The translations under genes were made by a program, and so were the position numbers. Source: Parapristionchus giblindavisi (lineage: Eukaryota; Nematoda; Chromadorea; Rhabditida; Diplogasteridae). From it: a stretch of 64,000 nucleotides of DNA. How positions within the stretch are numbered: position 1 is the first letter of the stretch; each line of letters begins with the position of its first letter. A model generated the notes under the pieces. That model was not told the DNA's origin, did no database searches, and saw nothing but the letters and a program-made list of their open reading frames with translations. The stretch lies in NCBI GenBank assembly GCA_943737045.1, contig CALSFV010000030.1, positions 217,501 through 281,500 on the forward strand, read 5' to 3'. Of this stretch, positions 33,786 through 46,030 are shown one piece after another.

Positions 33786-35373
33786 TCAATCGATATCATG
33801 GGGTGAATCCAATGTGAATAGTCGAGGTGGCTGAAATTGCGTGTCAGTCTGCACTAGAATTTCTCCATCTTCTAGTACGTCGACGAGATGGATATCGGGA
33901 GATAAACTGCAAGAGAAAGACATTTATCGTTCCTTCGGACAGACCGAATATTAATTCAAATGGATCCGGAAACGAAAAAAAAACAAGTTAAAAACAAAAC
34001 ATAGTATTTTATGTGCACTATAGTATTTCACCCAATTTGTATTTGTTTTCCGAAACTGTCACAACAAAAAAAATATTATTAAGTTTACTCACACTATAGC
34101 GACACCCGAGCTTATTTGAAAGTTTCCGCTCTGCCCACACACTCTCGCTTTATTTTCGGCCTCGCGACCCGCAACTAACTCGGTCTTCCAAGCTTCAAAT
34201 GTCATTTCATGTATGTCTATGGCGACAATATTCGACGTAGTCGATATGTAGTAGATGTGATCGTCCCTTGCTAATAGTGGTTGCCACTCCATTTGGAGTA
34301 TGGATATCTTTCTGATTAGTCCATTATCTTCGTCGGCTAATAGTCGAGTAATTGAATTTGGAGTGAAGATGAACAACATGTCCCTTAAATTACACAATAT
34401 TGATTTTAAAATAAAAGGCCTTCATCAGAACGCAAAAAAAATAAAGAACAAAGTACGATATACTAATAAAAAATGATATATTATGCACTTATGGACAATC
34501 AAGTTCCATGCACGACGTATTTCATCGAGTGGGATATCAAATTGAAGTCCACGAACGATTTTATGATCTTGATCGATGGCTATCGCGAATGTCTTCTTCG
34601 TATGTTCCACTCGCTCGGTGAAGTAATGTGTGCAATTGGCGTGGAAAAAGAGACTCGTTGATTCGTCTCTCTGAGATGATAATATAATAGAGTACAATTA
34701 TATAATATTACACAATAGAGTTGGCTATTCGGGATGCATCCCATTGCGGGCCCGCAATCGCTCCCCTCGCCTCCATCCGAGGATGCGGGCCCGCAATGAT
34801 TTTACGAGTCATTGCGGGCCCGCAACCCCCGAATAGCCAACTCTATTTATAGTTATAACACAATTCTATTGATGCTGAGCATGATGGCGAAGGATTGAAA
34901 TTGTTTTAATGATTCACATCTGAATTATAAGATGCGGAAACCGTCAAGATGTTCTATGCAATAGAAATGAAAATACAATAAATGGTGTTAGAGAATTAAA
35001 AAAAAACTGGTAAGTTTTACTGCTTCTGGTTACCTCTCGTGGCTTTTGTACACAATGAAAATTTTTAAACATTTAAAACTGATTCGATGGTCGCGTTGTA
35101 GACTTTGCGGATAGTTAACAGTTTGAGTTATTTGAAATAATTGAATTGTACCCACTCTAAGCATTCGCAAAGAATTGATTTCTCCTGAGTCATGGAACGA
35201 AATTTCGTTGCCAGTACGAAATTCTTTCTGAAAGAGAAATCAATGATCTCGTAATCATGCCGTGACAGTTTGCAAACCCTTCGTAGCGTTGATCTTTCCA
35301 ACTTTGTAAAGCCATGTCTCTTGAAAAATGGAAGGTAGTTCGTAAGATATGAAAGCGGGAAACAACTGCCCAT
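33786..35373 (-). CDS. Four-exon gene, 271 aa, possible F-box-like/propeller-like protein
   Basis: Exons: 35373-35152, 34670-34489, 34383-34093, 33906-33786; 816 coding bases in one frame from ATG to TGA. Splice phases agree at all joins (donors GTACAA, GTGCAT, GTGAGT; acceptors TCTCAG, TTTAAG, TTGCAG). The N-terminal part (LSYLTNYLPFFKR, GFTKLERSTLRRVCKLSR) looks like a divergent F-box-like helical region. The rest alternates short hydrophobic strands (DMLFIFTP, DHIYYISTTSNIVAIDIHEM, IHLVDVLEDGEILVQ), as in propeller or F-box-associated domains. This is inference; I do not recognise a named family. Related fragments are at 1.1-1.5 kb and possibly 50.2-50.5 kb. Intron 1 carries a hAT-like MITE. 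It lies downstream of, and on the same strand as, the DUF288 gene at 36.8 kb. The donor GTGCAT of exon 2 is weak. Confidence 0.7.
34716..34845. mobile_element. hAT-like MITE in intron 1 of the 33.8-35.4 kb gene
   Basis: The terminal inverted repeats TAGAGTTGGCTATTCGGG match perfectly over 18 bases. The interior has three GCGGGCCCGCAA units, giving a GC-rich hairpin in AT-rich surroundings. A diverged relative is at 62930-63095 with an 8-bp target duplication. Here the flanks TTACACAA and TAACACAA are similar, but the right one is displaced by about 10 bases. Confidence 0.7.
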
Positions 35374-35657
35374 ACGCTTGATCTATACTCTATTATAAAA
35401 ATAAATCACAACTTTAATAAAAAAATAGGTAGAATTGAACCAAGAGAGCAAGTAAAAATATAAATAGGGTCACATACGAAGTGAATAAATAGAGTGATAA
35501 ATGACTATCAAATGATTACTATCAAATGATTTCACTGATAAAACGCCAGACATTGTAATCTGAGTCATCACTGTACTCAAATGATCAGCTGTTTCGCAAT
35601 TGCACAATGAATAACGATTTATTGTGCGATGTGTGAACACATAGATATATGTTAATA

Positions 35658-36680
35658 TGAGGCCGTTTGCGTAAGAATCGACTAATATCAGTGAAATCTG
35701 GCACAGTCAAAAAATCAAAATTTGTTGATTGGGGTTCTCAAGGGTGCTGATGACGATGCTCATGTTCATTTTGCACCTATATCCACCGTTGAGGCCAGAC
35801 GACGTCGCGTTGAAATAGCACTTTTAGTCATTTCTCTTCACACGATGATACTAAAATTTCCAGACTATACCCTCCGGGGCAGAATTCGATGGCGATCACG
35901 CCTGTCTAATTCATTTTTCGTGAAAAAGTTTCAGAAATTTTGAAAAATGAAATTTCTCTTAAAAACAAAAGTGTATTTTGCTTGATACACAGATCGGACC
36001 GGAATGACTTCAGGACCCCGTAGAAAAAATTTCAGCCAATTTGCTCCCGCGAAAATCGAGAAAATCAACTTTAAGCGTAGTCATTTTGTCGTTGAAGTGG
36101 AGGCAAGAAGCGAGAGAGTGTGTTGGTGCGAGAGAGCAGAGAGGCAGGTGAGGCGACATGGGAAGGAAGGGGGGGGTGGAAGTGGTTGCTTCCCTTCAAC
36201 TTTCTCTGCTCTCTCACACCACCACACTCTCTCGCCTCTTGCCTTTTATTTCAACGGCAAAATGACGACACTTAAAGTTGATTTTCTCGAATTTCGCGGG
36301 AGCAAATTGGCTGAAATTTTTTCTATGTGGTCCTGAAGTCATTCCGGTCCGATCTGTGTATCAAGCAAAATACACTTTTGCCTTTTAAGAGAAATTCCAT
36401 TTTTCAAAATTTCTGAAATTTTTTCACGAAAAATGAATTAGACAGGTGTGATCGCCATCGAATTCTGCCCCGGAGGGGATAGTCACCAAATTTTAGCATC
36501 ATCGTGTGACGAGAAATGACTAAAAACGCTATTTCAACGCGACGTCGTCTAGCCTCAGCGGTGGCTCTAGGTGCAATTTGAACATGAGCATCGTCATCAG
36601 TACCCTTGAGAACCCCAAACAACAAATTTTGATTTTTTGACTGTGCCGGCACTTAGTCGAGTCTTACGCAAACGGCCTCA
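35658..36680. mobile_element. TA-flanked foldback, 1023 bp
   Basis: The ends TGAGGCCGTTTGCGTAAG match over 28 bases with one difference. TA lies on both sides (35656-35657, 36681-36682). The arms extend to a centre near 36170 that has a GA-rich half facing a CT-rich half. Each arm holds a mirrored frame of 73-82 codons (EARRRRVEIA, RGRIRWRS) whose substitutions are partly silent. No known domain is recognised in it. It separates the 271-aa gene from the DUF288 gene. Confidence 0.8.
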
Positions 36681-36820
36681 TATATGTTTTAAAATGTTGT
36701 TGTATTCAAACCAAGTAATTAACAGAATGGCCACTGAACATGATTCTGATAAATAGTTAGATATATAAGTGCATTAAAAAGATTCAAGCAGATTTTCTAA
36801 AATATAGAACGTAAAACATT

Positions 36821-39800
36821 TCAAAATCGAAAATTTCCTAAGTTGCGGGGTTCTCCGAAAAGATTACGATGAAACGTATCCAAATGAGCATCACAGAATC
36901 TGCAAATAACAAACTCAAATTTAAAAAAAATTGATCTGCGAATATCCTTCTTCTGAGGCCGTATGCATGAACTTTGACAACGTAAACCTAAAAGGTTTGT
37001 CGATAAACGTGACTTCACAAGCGCAGGGGGATCTATGGCAAACGGTACTTGTGAAGTCGCATTTGACGACAAAACGGTTTGTCAACGTTCATACATTCCG
37101 GCCTATGAGGCTATTTTCTTTTCGTTTCTTATGGTTATATCAACTAATTTTCCTTGTTCAATGGATTACTCACCTTCTTCTGTTCTCAATATCTACCAAT
37201 ATCGACGGTTTGAGCGGGTGAATAGCAACCTGAAAATCGAATTTTGAAGTAGTCACTCTTTATTAAATCCCCCCCCCAGCTGATTTGAAATCTCATGCCT
37301 TTAATGTTATTGAGGACTCACCAAATGCTCGGTGTAGTTGTTCTTCCACAAATCAAGTTGCTTGCCGTAGAGTAAACGGAACCCGTCGGCATGAGTTGAT
37401 GGATGCCTACAATAGATCGTACAAGGAACAAAGTAAAGGAAGGAGTTGGCCGGCGTCATTAAAGGTTTCACCAGTTGTTATAGTTGACGACTATCAGTTC
37501 ACGACAAACATTGGGCTGTGAGAAGAAAAATAGATTTACGACATATTTTTTAAATTTATCTTGTACTTCATAAGTAAAACCATTTCGTTGATATTGGGAT
37601 AGATGGTAAGCTGTAATCAGCGTGGCATATTTGCGAAATCGGTTTTTGTTCATTGATATAAGGATGCGGATCAGGGACAAATTGTAGAACATTTATGGTA
37701 AGATTGGGAAGGAAGGATATCACACTTACTGTTCGTGTGGCAGCAGCCACATTAACTTGCTGAAGAATATTTCATGGAATAGGCCGCCTTCGAAAAAGAT
37801 CTAAATAAACAAAATTGAATTAATAATAAACCAAAAAACAAATTGAACCACAAAAACATTAATTGTTGTTGAAAAAATTAGACCTCGCCAAGTATTCTGG
37901 TGAATTCGATATATTCAGACGGCATGTAAATCCAATCCGACACAATCCACCCATCCATCTAAAAATTTAAAAGTAGTTCAATTTGTGTTATTTTGTTTCT
38001 AAAATTACCAAATTCATGTGCTTCAAGGGATCCTTGATGGCGATTCCGTTTTTGTCAATGAGGTTTCTTTCAATCAACTAAAATAATGAATAATCAATCA
38101 TTGCTTTAGAGAACCATGACTAGTACTAGAAATGGGGCATCTACATTGACCGATTTTTAGATAAGCAAGAAGTCTTGAGTGGCCATCCATGCATATCAGA
38201 GCCTGCTCATGATAAATGTTTTTAAAATGAAAATGAATTGTTCTGGCGGAACTGATCCAATCTTTTCTTTGTTTTCATGATTTTCTAATCATTTCGTAGT
38301 ACTAAGAGTATTATTTTATTGTTACCAATCTCTTATATTCCTCTAGCATCCATAAAATCTCCTTGTTATTGGCATATTTATTCTTGACAATCTCTATCGA
38401 TCGATTAGCTGCCTTCTGGCCGTAACTATTCGCGGCCCTTAATTATATTACTTGTTCAGCAATGCAATATTAAAAAAAAAGATTTTAGGGATGATCATTT
38501 TCTAAATTAGGTAGATCGTTTCTCGATCTCTGACAGAAAATTGTTCAGAACGATCAATATCAACAAAATGGCAAGATCAACAATTCAACAGGATATGTAG
38601 AAGAAGGTTACCACGCTGCATCACCGGCCATTCGTCCTCCCGAATGTGCTAAACTGTAGTTCAGTGGATGCCAAAAGTTGTACACAACATCATCCGAGAA
38701 CATCACGTATCCTGAAACAGTTTTTTAAAAATTAAACTGGAGATAATTAGCAGCTGTATGAGGTCAGAGTTCTATGCCCACTACATCATAGTGAATATTC
38801 TTGCAAAGATTTTAAACATTGACATTGTTCTTATCCTTCATTGCACGGCAACTAATTGGTTCAAATCAATCTCCGAAATCATCAAAGATGAAAGATTATG
38901 TACAGAAGATTAAAGATAAAAGATTAGACACAGAATATTAAATATCAACGATCACCTCTGACATTCTGTAGTTGCATCTCAACAACTTTCGCCATGCAAT
39001 AATACATCCAATAACCTTGGTTTACCTGTGATATTCGAAAAATTTTCACTATCTGTTGAATGGCTCTTGTAGCATAAATAAAGAGCAAAAACCTCTTCTT
39101 TCGAAAAATGAATATATGTTATGGGATTGCGTAGTTTAGGGAAATGATCTGAAACAACATTTTGAAACATGAGAGAACAGCGATATCTTCACTACACAAC
39201 TCTATCTACTTTGAGAATGGTGTGTTGAGTTGCTTTCTGGTCAAATTGACTTTTTTATCAAATGCTTAAAAAGCTATTATTATTATTTTTTACTGACTGT
39301 CCGCAGGATCCATTCCATCATTGCCATCTTCACCTACTTCGGGAATGGAACCACAGAAAATTAGATGACCAAATGCTCCTAAATTTTGCTATTGTTTAAT
39401 TTTTGATCTTAAGGTATGGAATTGCAAAAAAACCTTGATACATTCGCTGCAGCAAGCCCATCGAAATTTTCCATCGGTAGTTGTTTGTTATTATGGCGAC
39501 CTCAAATTCAACAGTGTCTTATTTGAAGAAGTTTGAATATGAAGAGAATGATTATCGGATTGTCAATAGAGGAAACTCCTTACCATAACATCTATTATAT
39601 ATTGAATGGTTAAGAACACTTACACACTTACAATATCATAATTAGCACTGAGTGTTCCGTTCTTCAAAAACCTTTCAGCCGCTTTCTCTGTTGTGGGAAA
39701 CGACCAGTGATCCGCTTTTGTTGAGTTAGCGGTGCTACACCAATCCTAGAATATTATATGATAACGATAAGAATATTTCTTTCAGACCAAGTCGACGGTA

Positions 39801-42800
39801 TATATACTTTTTATATCTATCATTTTGAATAATATATCTTTTGTTTCTGTGTCAGCAATCCGTAGAATGAATGCCAACCTTTAACTCTTGGAAATTTTCT
39901 ATCGATTGCCCAACTTTGCCCAATGCCTGAAAAATATTTTAAATTCATTGAATAATTAAATAAATTAATTGGGCACATTGAGGCTCTAAGCTTAAAGTAG
40001 CGTTACCTCTCTCAATGGTCTCTTCAATGTGCACACTATTTCTCTATTCTCTAGCAACGAGAGAGTATTGCGCGTCGAAGAGACCATTGAGAAAGGTTGC
40101 GCTCCCTTTTAAGACAGACTCTATAACTGTTTTGTTTACTATTGGCCATAGTAGAAATGTTCTAGTCAGATTTTACTGCTCTGAGAATTATCTCAATAAA
40201 TATGAAATGCACTTACCAAATCCGTTTTGTTTTCTGGAAGATCGAGTTTCGCATTGAAATGTGCTCTTCTGCAGTTTTTATTCAATGAAGATTCCTCAGA
40301 CAGTACATAAACTGATCGAACATCTCGTCGTAGCGGAGGAAAATCATATCTAAAGGAAACTTTATGAATTAAGTTTACGATATCTTCAGGTGTGAATGGT
40401 CTCTCCATTCCCAGAATGGAGAAGAAATATTGTGTAACATGGTCATTGTGATTAGCCCATATTCGTACCCTATCGATTTCAGGTCGTTGATCCATAAAAC
40501 GATAGTTTTCACTTCTTCCTTCGCCCAAAACTTTCGGGCCGCAAACTCTTCAGCGAGATCAATCATGCATCTGAATTTGAATGTTCAATAAATATATTTA
40601 AAATGTTCTGTGAACGAATATTGTTGTTTCAATAAATATAGAGTTTTTAATGGAACTGCACTTTGTGATGATAAGATAAATTTATTGTGTTGTATTTTAA
40701 TGGAAAATAACAACACACTTATCAATCGAATCAGAGGAGCATTTCCATTTACTAGCGAACTTTAAAATCTCGCCAGACTTCTCATAGACATCTCTGGAAA
40801 TAATAGAAATGATCAAAGAAGAGATACAGACAAGAGTCTCTCCGAGATGGTATGATGGATATTGTGGATAAGAAAATTAACACTCCCCCCGTTTGTCCAT
40901 CCCTCTACACATAATAAACTGACAATGAGATGATGAAGTATTATTGTTATAATTATTAGCAGAACAAGATCGCTATTTCAAATAAACATGACTATTGCAC
41001 TAACATTTCCTGATCGAAATCTTTCAGATAGTTATGAGCATTTCGAAGTTGTCGGGCATTTGGCGGAACGAAAGCAATAGTCTCTCCAATAATATGCAGC
41101 AGGATCTAACAAAAATGAAATGAATTGTAAATGAAATATTTCTATTTTTCCATATCACTATTAAGTGTTCTTTATCTGAATCTCTGCTTTAACGGCTTTT
41201 TATAGAATAGATTTAGTTGACCTGTGCATAATATCCTCTCCATATATCACAAACACGGAAAGATACAGTCAAGGGAAGAAAGAGTGAGAAGAAGGCATCC
41301 CGTCGAAATAGAGTATTCTGAGAATTGATCGGTGAATATGTTCCTGGAACAACTATTTATATTATTTATGTTTAGAATCCTGAATACCCGGTGCGAGGGT
41401 TACGGTGGGCGCGAACTTGTTGAATCTCTCTCGTAATCCACCAGTGGATGATGCGTGAAGAAGACGATAGATAGCATCGACGTCGGGGTCCTTTGATTAT
41501 AAGGAAAGAAATGCGGTAAAATTGATTGCTGGTTATTTTATATTATTTTGTCACATATTTTAGATGATATCGAAATGATTTATACTTTGTGAACAATTCC
41601 TTGTTGAATCGAGGATGTCTTCATGGTCTTACACAAACGATATGAGCCGTCCTTGTGAGTGTGCTCCTGAAACGTTCTCTGGGACTTTTTTAGTGATTTT
41701 TTGAAACATTATTAGATTCTGTTTGATTTTATATAAAATGCCGTCGTTTTTTCCTGTTTAGATCATTTCTGATCACTTTCATTTACACTGCCAGTCTTAT
41801 GTCATTTTAAAACAAAAAGAACTTTTTAAATTCTCAAATTCGTTACAAAAATTTGTAATTATTCGAACCTTGATTAATTCCAGTGGAAATCCTCTCGGCC
41901 ACATTGTTTCCACTCCAAAATGACGATACGGATTAAATAGACGATCACTAAATGCACAGTATTTGTGTTGAGGATGATACTGCTAACCATAAGTAAGACC
42001 AAACACAAACCATTAAAATAAATCACGCAAAAATGTAAATGTATTATTTATTACCTGAGATCCGAGCTATTCTCAATTCCTGAGAAACATAAGCCCATTA
42101 ATTCCTCTTCGTAGTCAAACTGTTCAAGTCCTTTTCCTGACAACAGACTAAATCGTGATGTTTCCTATTTAACAACACTGACAACTTTGTCACGCGTGCA
42201 AGCTATAATATTATATTAACTTATTTTAGTAATATGGACTTGGGAGATCTGAAAAATGTTTCAAAAAAAATTTCTTTCTTATTATTAGCGAAATATGCCA
42301 AAACTTTTTTTAGCAATTAGCAGACCGAAGGGTTTATTGTCATCATCGGTATCGTAGATCCACTTCGCTCCATTGGAAATTGCATAGAGATATCTATAAT
42401 CAAGTTTTTTTGTAATTTTCAATTTCAAATTCATAATAATACCCGATGTTTTTCCTGCCGTAGCTTCCCCATGGAACGCTTTGAAATATAGAGTACCCGA
42501 GTTCCTCCTGGTAAAGTGTACAATAATTAAAATATAATCATTATTATAATACGTTTTAATCATTTATAAATTAGTAAAAATGCTTGCTTGTATATTTGGA
42601 GAAATATAATGAACGCCAGGTAGGTTCCAGTCTGTAGGCGTTCTCTTGTCTCCAACAACGACCAATGTCCATCCAGGAAGAGAGGCTAACCGCTGAACGT
42701 TGAAGTAACACTATATCACACTCCAAACTAATTTTACTCTCTACTCTGGTAACGCTCTCTCGTAGACAAAGTTAAACTCGTCGCTCTGATTATATTCTCT

Positions 42801-43245
42801 CGCGGATATATTTATTGAGTGAGATTCCGGTCATTCCTATGATATTATAATTCAATTTGAATGAAGAAATATAATTATCGATTGAACCTTAATGTCTTCA
42901 GTCGGCTTCTGTATACTCGTCGCAACTATCCACTTTTCTGTTTTCTTTGTTGATATCGCCCTGACAATCATATAATATAATCATAAATTGAAAATTTTGA
43001 ATGAATTTCTAACTCATTATGATCTATTAAATGTACATTATCAACATGCAAAACGTTCAATTAAAATAATACTGTACAAGTATATGTTTACATGCATTTT
43101 AAAAGTCATTTTTTAGATAATTTAAAACGTACGTGACAGCTCGCTGCTTTTTATTGAAGATTCGATTGAAATCAGCACAGAAGAATATGATAGCAATCGT
43201 TAAAAGCCCGATTGAAAATAAACGGAAGTAGAATTTGCGTTGCAT
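36821..43245 (-). CDS. DUF288/STELLO-family protein, 28 exons, 794 aa
   Basis: Exons: 43245-43133, 42960-42888, 42692-42588, 42507-42443, 42393-42326, 42136-42055, 41947-41869, 41666-41586, 41490-41388, 41343-41222, 41105-41005, 40793-40719, 40570-40469, 40349-40217, 39926-39879, 39745-39632, 39500-39434, 39378-39298, 39148-39093, 39025-38956, 38711-38612, 38437-38326, 38077-38009, 37958-37884, 37800-37730, 37406-37322, 37229-37174, 36899-36821. The total of 2385 bases is in frame. N-terminal membrane anchor at about residues 8-23 (FRLFSIGLLTIAIIFFCA), then the DUF288 region: EKWIVATSIQKPTED, SLPGWTLVVVGDKRTP, YDTDDDNKPFG (133-137, DxD-like), FRRDAFFSLFLP, VMFSDD. STELLO proteins are Golgi glycosyltransferase-like membrane proteins, known from plant cellulose synthase assembly; the role in animals is not established to my knowledge. 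Exon 3 appears to use a GC donor (CAA|GCAAGC). It is divergent to its paralogue at 51.4 kb. Confidence 0.9.
36954..37106. repeat. Short foldback MITE in the last intron of the 36.8-43.2 kb gene
   Basis: TGAGGCCGTATGCATGAAC on the left faces a diverged complement on the right (GTTCATACATTCCGGCC). The CRE-like core is degenerate here (GTGACTTCAC). It lies wholly within the intron 36900-37173. Confidence 0.6.
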
Positions 43246-44441
43246 GATTGACAATTATATTTGAAGGGATCGTCGCATCAGCACAAGATCTCTCCAGTCA
43301 TTCGTGTTATAGGAGAACAAAGAAATATCGTGTGTTGTGAAGAGAATTAGACAAAATGGATGCTCTTTATGAAACGAAGAAGGGACAGAGCAGAGAATGT
43401 ATTGCAAGGCTTGTAATGTTGAGAATATGTTTCATAATAACCAATCAATTGCTTCTCTGCAGGAGGTCTCGGTAGGCAACGAGACGGACCGCTAATATTA
43501 TATTGATGATATAGCACACAATGTTGATTATTCAAAGTGTAAAACGGCAGTTTACCATTAAGATTGATCTATTGATGGCAAACATTAAGAGATTAATATT
43601 GACAATAATAACAATAACATGAAGTATGGCTTACAAAGTAAACAGTGGCTGGACTATTTAAGAAAATGTGTTGTTTTCTTGTAACATTTACAACAAATAA
43701 AAAAAATCAATATTTCACATCAAGCGAGCATGCACTTTGAATTTTCAATAATTTATTTAGACTAAATTAGTCAGTAGTAGTGTGCTTCATGATGTTTCGG
43801 CCGCTACGTCTAAGAATAACAAAAGCAAAGCTCGGATGGCCTGGGTCCGAGGCCATCCCCACGAAGTACTGAAACCAACCGGAACCGGTGACTTCAATGG
43901 CCGATACAGGAACACAATTCGCTGAAAATTGTCATTTTTCGTTGTGGTCGAATATCGATAAAACTTGGACTAGTACATCTCAGTACCAAAACAAACATAC
44001 AAAAATGAAGAGAATTGGTTGACTATGAAGAAAGTTATGACTGAAGACCTAACATATGATAGATTAATCAGTCAGCAATGTGAAACTTTATGGGTCACCC
44101 CGGTTAGCGGGTTAGTGGACACTCAATGATTGAAAATTTTCGACTATCGTTCAATCTTGGTTAGGCGTGATGGGTTGATTTGTGTGAAACTTGAAGGGTA
44201 TACAAAAAGAGACGATGACACATCGAATGGTAGTAGTCTCGAATGACTACTTTGTCGATAACAAATATTACATAATTTTTGCCAGAAACATTTTATTTAA
44301 TATTTTACGCGTAATTTTTCTTTAGTGTCCATCACTGTTTCGCATATCAAGTGCAAAGCAGGATAAGAAAAAACATATATAATTGTTGTATTTTAAATAA
44401 ATGAAGAAGTGATGTATAATTGAGCCAATCATTTGATCATA
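43246..44441. other. Upstream region of the minus-strand DUF288 gene
   Basis: About 1.2 kb before the Tc1-type foldback. No exon or promoter motif can be named with confidence. On the minus strand at about 43.79-43.86 kb are GATGGCC and GGCCGAAAC elements resembling those of the retroelement 3' region at 24.9 kb. Confidence 0.4.
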
Positions 44442-46028
44442 CAGTGCGGGACATAATGATATGACACCCCTAAAATTTTGGCATTCTGGCCGAATTTTGA
44501 ATGGAAATCAAAATAGATATATACCATTTGTATCCGCTCCTTGGATAACTGAGGTAGCCCACGTATGAGGAAATTCAATTTCCCGGTCAACGAAAAAATA
44601 ATGATTTTTCGAAATTTTAACAGGACATAATGATATGACACCCTGATTTTTTTTCATGAGATATTATTTTTTTCAAACTTCTGCATAACAGCAATAGATC
44701 AACAACGGGATAGTGATCAATCTTATGGTCCTTCCTCGAGATTGGACCGAAGATCCGAATGAGCATGCTTCCATAGAGGGCAGAAATCACTTGAGGCTCG
44801 ATGCCGTCCCACTAATTTTTATGACATCCATCAAATCGGCAACGGATGCATTCTGTTTGTTGTTGTTGTACACACGACTAACCAATAAGCCCCTCATGTT
44901 CTACATGGGGTTTGCATCGAGGTTGCCCGTAGGGCATGGAAGAATTGGGATATTCTTGACTGTGAACAATGGTTTTGAGGGGTGTTTGTGGCGATAGAGG
45001 TGCCGTTTTTCTGGGAGATCAGATGGCGGGCACGGCTCTTCCTCATGAACGAAACGAGGGTAGTATGGAGCATCACCCGATACTTCCCATAGTCCATCCT
45101 GCTGGAGCGGAAGGAGATGGGCGGCATGTCGAATTTTAAAAACGTGACCCAAAACATGACCGAAGTTCCTCCTGCTGAAATAACGTGATTCCTTGAGGAT
45201 CTCATGTCAGAAGCAGTTATAGCCGTCCGGACTATAGGGGTTGATCTTCTTCTCATAGGTGAATGCGATCAGCAACCGATAATTTCAATATTTATGTGAA
45301 AAAATATCATGTACCGTACTGGGGCGCGTTCTTAAAATTCGACATGCCGCCCATCTCCTTCCGCTCCAGCAGGATGGACTATGGGAAGTATCGGGTGATG
45401 CTCCATACTACCCTTGTTCCGTTAATGAGGAAGAGCCGTGCCCGCCATCTGATCTCACAGAAAAACGGCGCCTCTATCGCCACAAACACCAATCATAACC
45501 ATTGTTCACAGTCAAGAATATCCCAATTCTTCCATGCCCTACAGGCAACCTCGATGCTAATCCCATATAGAACATGAGGGGCTTACTGGTTAGTCGTGTG
45601 TACAAGAACAACAAACAGTATACATCTGTTGCCGAGTTGATGGATGTCATAAAAAAGGAGTGGGACGGCATCGAGCCTCAAGTGATTTCTGCCCTCTATG
45701 GAAGCATGCCCAATCGGATCTTCGGTCCAGTCTCGAGGAGGGGCCACAACATTGATTACTAACCTGTTGTTGATCCATTGTTTTTATGCAGAAGTTTGAA
45801 AATAATAATATCTCATGAAAAAATCAGGGTGCCATATCATTATGTCCCGTTAAAATTTCGAAAAATCATTATTTTCTCGTTGACCTGGAAATTGAATTTC
45901 CTCATACGTGGGCTACCTCAGTTATCCAAGGAGTGGATACAAATGGTATATATCTCTTTTGATTTCCATTCAAAATTCGGCCAGAATCCCCCAATTTTAT
46001 GGGTGTCATATCATTATGTCCCGCACTG
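44442..46028. mobile_element. Palindromic Tc1-family element (two inverted C-terminal halves)
   Basis: The ends CAGTGCGGGACATAATGAT are complementary, with TA flanks at 44440-44441 and 46029-46030. Both arms carry the C-terminal half of a Tc1-type transposase in outward orientation. On the plus strand this spans about 45330-45762, and the minus-strand mirror about 45190-44760. Recognisable parts are MDYGKYRVMLHTTLV, KNIPILPxPTGNLDANP and MDVIKKEWDGIEPQVISALY. Frame shifts separate them. The DNA-binding N-terminal half and the first catalytic region are absent, so the element cannot supply its own transposase. Its intact ends could still be mobilised in trans. Confidence 0.85.
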
Positions 46029-46030
46029 TA

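Noticed and set aside
37494..37515. Possible short last exon (HPMFVVN) ending the minus-strand DUF288 gene early
   Set aside because: The true exons 26-28 were found further downstream with lengths identical to the paralogue, so no truncation is needed.
37285..37521. Plus-strand frame of 78 codons, cysteine-containing
   Set aside because: It lies antisense over exon 26 (37322-37406) of the minus-strand DUF288 gene, which has matched length, phase and homology. The plus frame is a shadow.
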